37,382 nucleotides of DNA. Origin: CAZLYK01 sp964563495. GTDB taxonomy: Bacteria; Acidobacteriota; Blastocatellia; RBC074. Of the stretch, positions 35,428-37,382 are shown piece by piece. Numbering within the stretch: position 1 is the stretch's first letter; each line of letters opens with the position of its first letter. The notes under the pieces are model-generated. The model searched no databases, was not told the origin of the DNA, and was given only the letters and a program-made list of their open reading frames with translations. The position numbers were made by a program, and so were the translations under genes. Location: contig CAZLYK010000045.1 of assembly GCA_964563495.1 (NCBI GenBank), positions 1 to 37,382 of the forward strand. Reading direction: 5' to 3'.

Positions 35428-36591
35428 ATGGGTGAAATCGTAGCCGCATTTGCGACGTGTCACGCGCCGCAGCTGTTCACGTATCCACCGGATGAAGATC
35501 CGGCACAGCTCGATGCTTCGATCGCGGGGATGCGCCTGCTGGGAAAACTGCTCGATGAAACCAGGCCCGATGCGATTGTCTTTTTCGGCAGCGATCATCT
35601 CGAAACTTTTTCGATCGACTGTGTCCCGACGTTTGCAATTGTCGCGGGCAGCCGCGCGCTTGCCGAATTCGCCGGGCGCAGTTACGACCTGCCGATTCAT
35701 CGCGAGATGGCGGAGGACCTGCTCGACAAGCTGGTCGGCGCCGACTTTGATCTTGCCTATTCGGAAGACGCCGTACTCGGCCACACTTTCGCCGTCCCCT
35801 TCGAGTTTGTCATCGCGGGGCGCGATATCCCGGTCATCCCGATTCATACAAACGTTTATCTGCCGCCGCTGCCGAGTCCAAGGCGCTGTGCTGCGCTCGG
35901 GCGCGAGATTGCCAAAGTGGTCGCGTCGCGGCCGGAGCGAGTAGCGATGATTGCCAGCGGCGGGATGTCGCACTACCCCGGCACCTGGAAGTATCCGCAG
36001 CCCGAATTCGACTTCGACAAGTGGATGATCGCCGAGCTCGAGCGAGGCAACGTGGATGCACTATTTAACATGACGACCGAGCAGCTGGACGAAGTCGGCA
36101 ATACCGAGTTGCTGCCCTGGTCGATCATGCTCGGCGCTATCGGCGCCGTGCCGGGCGAGCTTGTCCAATACACGCCGACCTGGCATCACGGCCACGCCAT
36201 GATGCGATTCCTGCCCGCCAGGCCGAAAGCAGCCGCAGCCGGCGAGGCCCCGCCGAAATATCAGTTCAAGAATCAGGGGTTCGAGTTTTACAAACATCCG
36301 CCCGCTTCGGCGTACAAGCTGAACAAGATGCTCTTCGAGGTGCGGCACAATTCCGAGCTGCGGCGGCGTCTGCTCAACGATCTTGATGGGGTCGCTGCGG
36401 AGTGGGGCCTGAGCGCTGAGGAGAAAGAAGCGACGCGCGCCATCGCCACGGTCGGGCAAGCCCGGAAGATCAGCGACAACGCCGCGGCGTTGATCGCTGC
36501 GGGCGCGCATCCGCTGCAGGCGCTCATGTCGCTGCACGCGGTGCACGGAGAATTCAGAAAGCTTGAGCGAGAGAAAGAGGGGAAACAATGA
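35428..36591 (+). CDS. Fused LigB-LigA type extradiol dioxygenase
   Basis: The 387-aa protein combines a LigB-type catalytic domain (about 1-265) with a LigA-like helical domain (about 295-380, KLNKMLFEVRHN, WGLSAEEKEA and GAHPLQALMSLHAVHG). Iron ligands match LigB: His12 in ATCHAPQ, His57 in GSDHLE, and Glu227 in NTELLPW. His182 in SGGMSHYPGTW is the expected base. A single-chain LigB-LigA fusion is typical of gallate dioxygenases (GalA/DesB), while protocatechuate 4,5-dioxygenase has two chains. With GalB and GalC next to it, gallate is the favoured substrate and 4-oxalomesaconate the product. GGGAGG precedes the ATG. Its stop overlaps the next start by 4 bp. Confidence 0.83.
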   Translation: MGEIVAAFATCHAPQLFTYPPDEDPAQLDASIAGMRLLGKLLDETRPDAIVFFGSDHLETFSIDCVPTFAIVAGSRALAEFAGRSYDLPIHREMAEDLLDKLVGADFDLAYSEDAVLGHTFAVPFEFVIAGRDIPVIPIHTNVYLPPLPSPRRCAALGREIAKVVASRPERVAMIASGGMSHYPGTWKYPQPEFDFDKWMIAELERGNVDALFNMTTEQLDEVGNTELLPWSIMLGAIGAVPGELVQYTPTWHHGHAMMRFLPARPKAAAAGEAPPKYQFKNQGFEFYKHPPASAYKLNKMLFEVRHNSELRRRLLNDLDGVAAEWGLSAEEKEATRAIATVGQARKISDNAAALIAAGAHPLQALMSLHAVHGEFRKLEREKEGKQ

Positions 36592-37334
36592 GTCGTTTGA
36601 AAGATCGTGTCGCGGTCGTTTCAGGCGGGGCCGCCGGTATTGGAAAAGCATCTGCATGGCGCCTTGCCGCTGAAGGCGCGAAGGTTGAAATTCTTGACAT
36701 CCAAGACGCTTCGGCCGCCGTCGCCGATATTCGCACAGCCGGCGGCGCGGCGAATTCGACTGTCTGCGACGTGACCAACGAAGCGCAGATCGCCGGCGCC
36801 GTTAAAGGCATCGAAGCGCGCCATGGCCACGTAGACATTCTCGTCAACAATGCCGGGATCTTATCGGGACGTACACCCTGGCACGAGCTTTCGTACGAAG
36901 AGGTCAACCGCTTCGTTCAGGTTAACTACATCGGTTACTTCCTCGTCTCGAAAGCAATCTATCCACTGCTGAAAAAGAGCGAGTATGGGCGCGTCATCAA
37001 CGTTGCTTCACGGACATACTTCCTGGCCAATCCGGGGCAGATGGCCTATGTCGCGGCGAAAGGCGCGGTCATGGGTATGACACGCGTCATGGCCAAAGAA
37101 CTGGGTGACGACAACATCACGGTCAATGCCGTCGCGCCCGGCATGATCGCCACCGAAGGCACGATGGCGCACTCGAACGAAGAAGCATTCAACCGCGTCA
37201 TGCAGAATCAGGCGATCAAGAAACGCGGCCGGCCCGAACACCTGGCCGCACTGATCGCCTTTCTCGCCTCGGACGACGCCGAACTGATCACCGGCCAGAT
37301 GATTCTCTGTGACGGCGGGGGTTACTTACACTGA
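36588..37334 (+). CDS. Short-chain dehydrogenase/reductase
   Basis: The 248-aa classical SDR has the cofactor motif VSGGAAGIGKA (Ser-Gly in place of the usual Thr-Gly) and NNAG near 85-88. The catalytic set is Ser141 in VASRTYFL with Tyr154 and Lys158 in YVAAKGA, and it ends in GQMILCDGGGYLH. The full length implies an active NAD(P)-dependent enzyme. GAGGGG precedes the ATG, which overlaps the dioxygenase stop. Its substrate is unknown. A role in producing the ring-cleavage substrate or oxidising a pathway intermediate is suggested by the operon. No gene follows within the 48 bp to the window end. Confidence 0.85.
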   Translation: MSRLKDRVAVVSGGAAGIGKASAWRLAAEGAKVEILDIQDASAAVADIRTAGGAANSTVCDVTNEAQIAGAVKGIEARHGHVDILVNNAGILSGRTPWHELSYEEVNRFVQVNYIGYFLVSKAIYPLLKKSEYGRVINVASRTYFLANPGQMAYVAAKGAVMGMTRVMAKELGDDNITVNAVAPGMIATEGTMAHSNEEAFNRVMQNQAIKKRGRPEHLAALIAFLASDDAELITGQMILCDGGGYLH

Positions 37335-37382
37335 TACACCATCGAATCCAGCTTGAATGGATTACGCCCAAATGCACGGAAG

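Overview
The window looks like chromosomal DNA of an acidobacterium, probably class Blastocatellia or a close relative. This is inferred from gene content, not from a marker gene. The signs are a winged-helix/TolB-propeller fusion, a sigma-70_ECF factor translationally coupled to a very large TPR Ser/Thr kinase, a second Ser/Thr kinase with a transmembrane segment and TPR tail, many exported carbohydrate-active enzymes, and moderately high GC. I see no rRNA, tRNA, CRISPR array, transposase, integrase or phage gene.

Layout. (1) 1-706 has no convincing gene and is packed with direct repeats, covarying hairpins and long perfect palindromes. (2) 707-3941 holds a divergent pair: an exported two-lobed DTG protein (-) and a membrane winged-helix/beta-propeller regulator (+). 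(3) 4048-8125 is a four-gene unit of three exported proteins followed by a Ser/Thr kinase. (4) 8247-16538 is a carbohydrate island: an exported propeller protein, a GH3 beta-glycosidase, a CE15 glucuronoyl esterase, a Tat-type Nif3-like protein (-) and a GH39 beta-xylosidase-like enzyme (-). (5) 16868-21978 (-) is a compact cassette of a small basic protein, a GT4 with a helical C-terminal half, a GH130-family enzyme and a second GT4. (6) 22054-24578 carries three RRM RNA-binding proteins, a small membrane protein and a STAS anti-sigma-factor antagonist. (7) 24841-26049 is a GH5-like hydrolase without a signal peptide. (8) 26156-29886 (-) is an ECF sigma factor and kinase pair. (9) 30002-31525 (-) is an exported DUF1593 protein. 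(10) 31794-37334 (+) is a tight six-gene operon for aromatic ring cleavage: DUF6282 hydrolase, GalB hydratase, GalC aldolase, exported CE1-type esterase, fused LigB-LigA dioxygenase and SDR dehydrogenase.

How the genes may work together. GH3, GH39 and CE15 are activities expected for xylan and lignin-carbohydrate ester bonds. The CE1 esterase sits inside an operon whose cytoplasmic enzymes match gallate meta-cleavage: dioxygenase, 4-oxalomesaconate hydratase, then CHA aldolase giving pyruvate and oxaloacetate. The most interesting reading is that this operon couples extracellular release of an esterified phenolic acid to its intracellular ring cleavage. The GT4-GH130-GT4 cassette looks like a separate glycan synthesis or turnover system of unknown product. 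The intergenic DNA is also unusual, with several long perfect palindromes at gene 3' ends and a two-hairpin repeat whose stems covary between copies.
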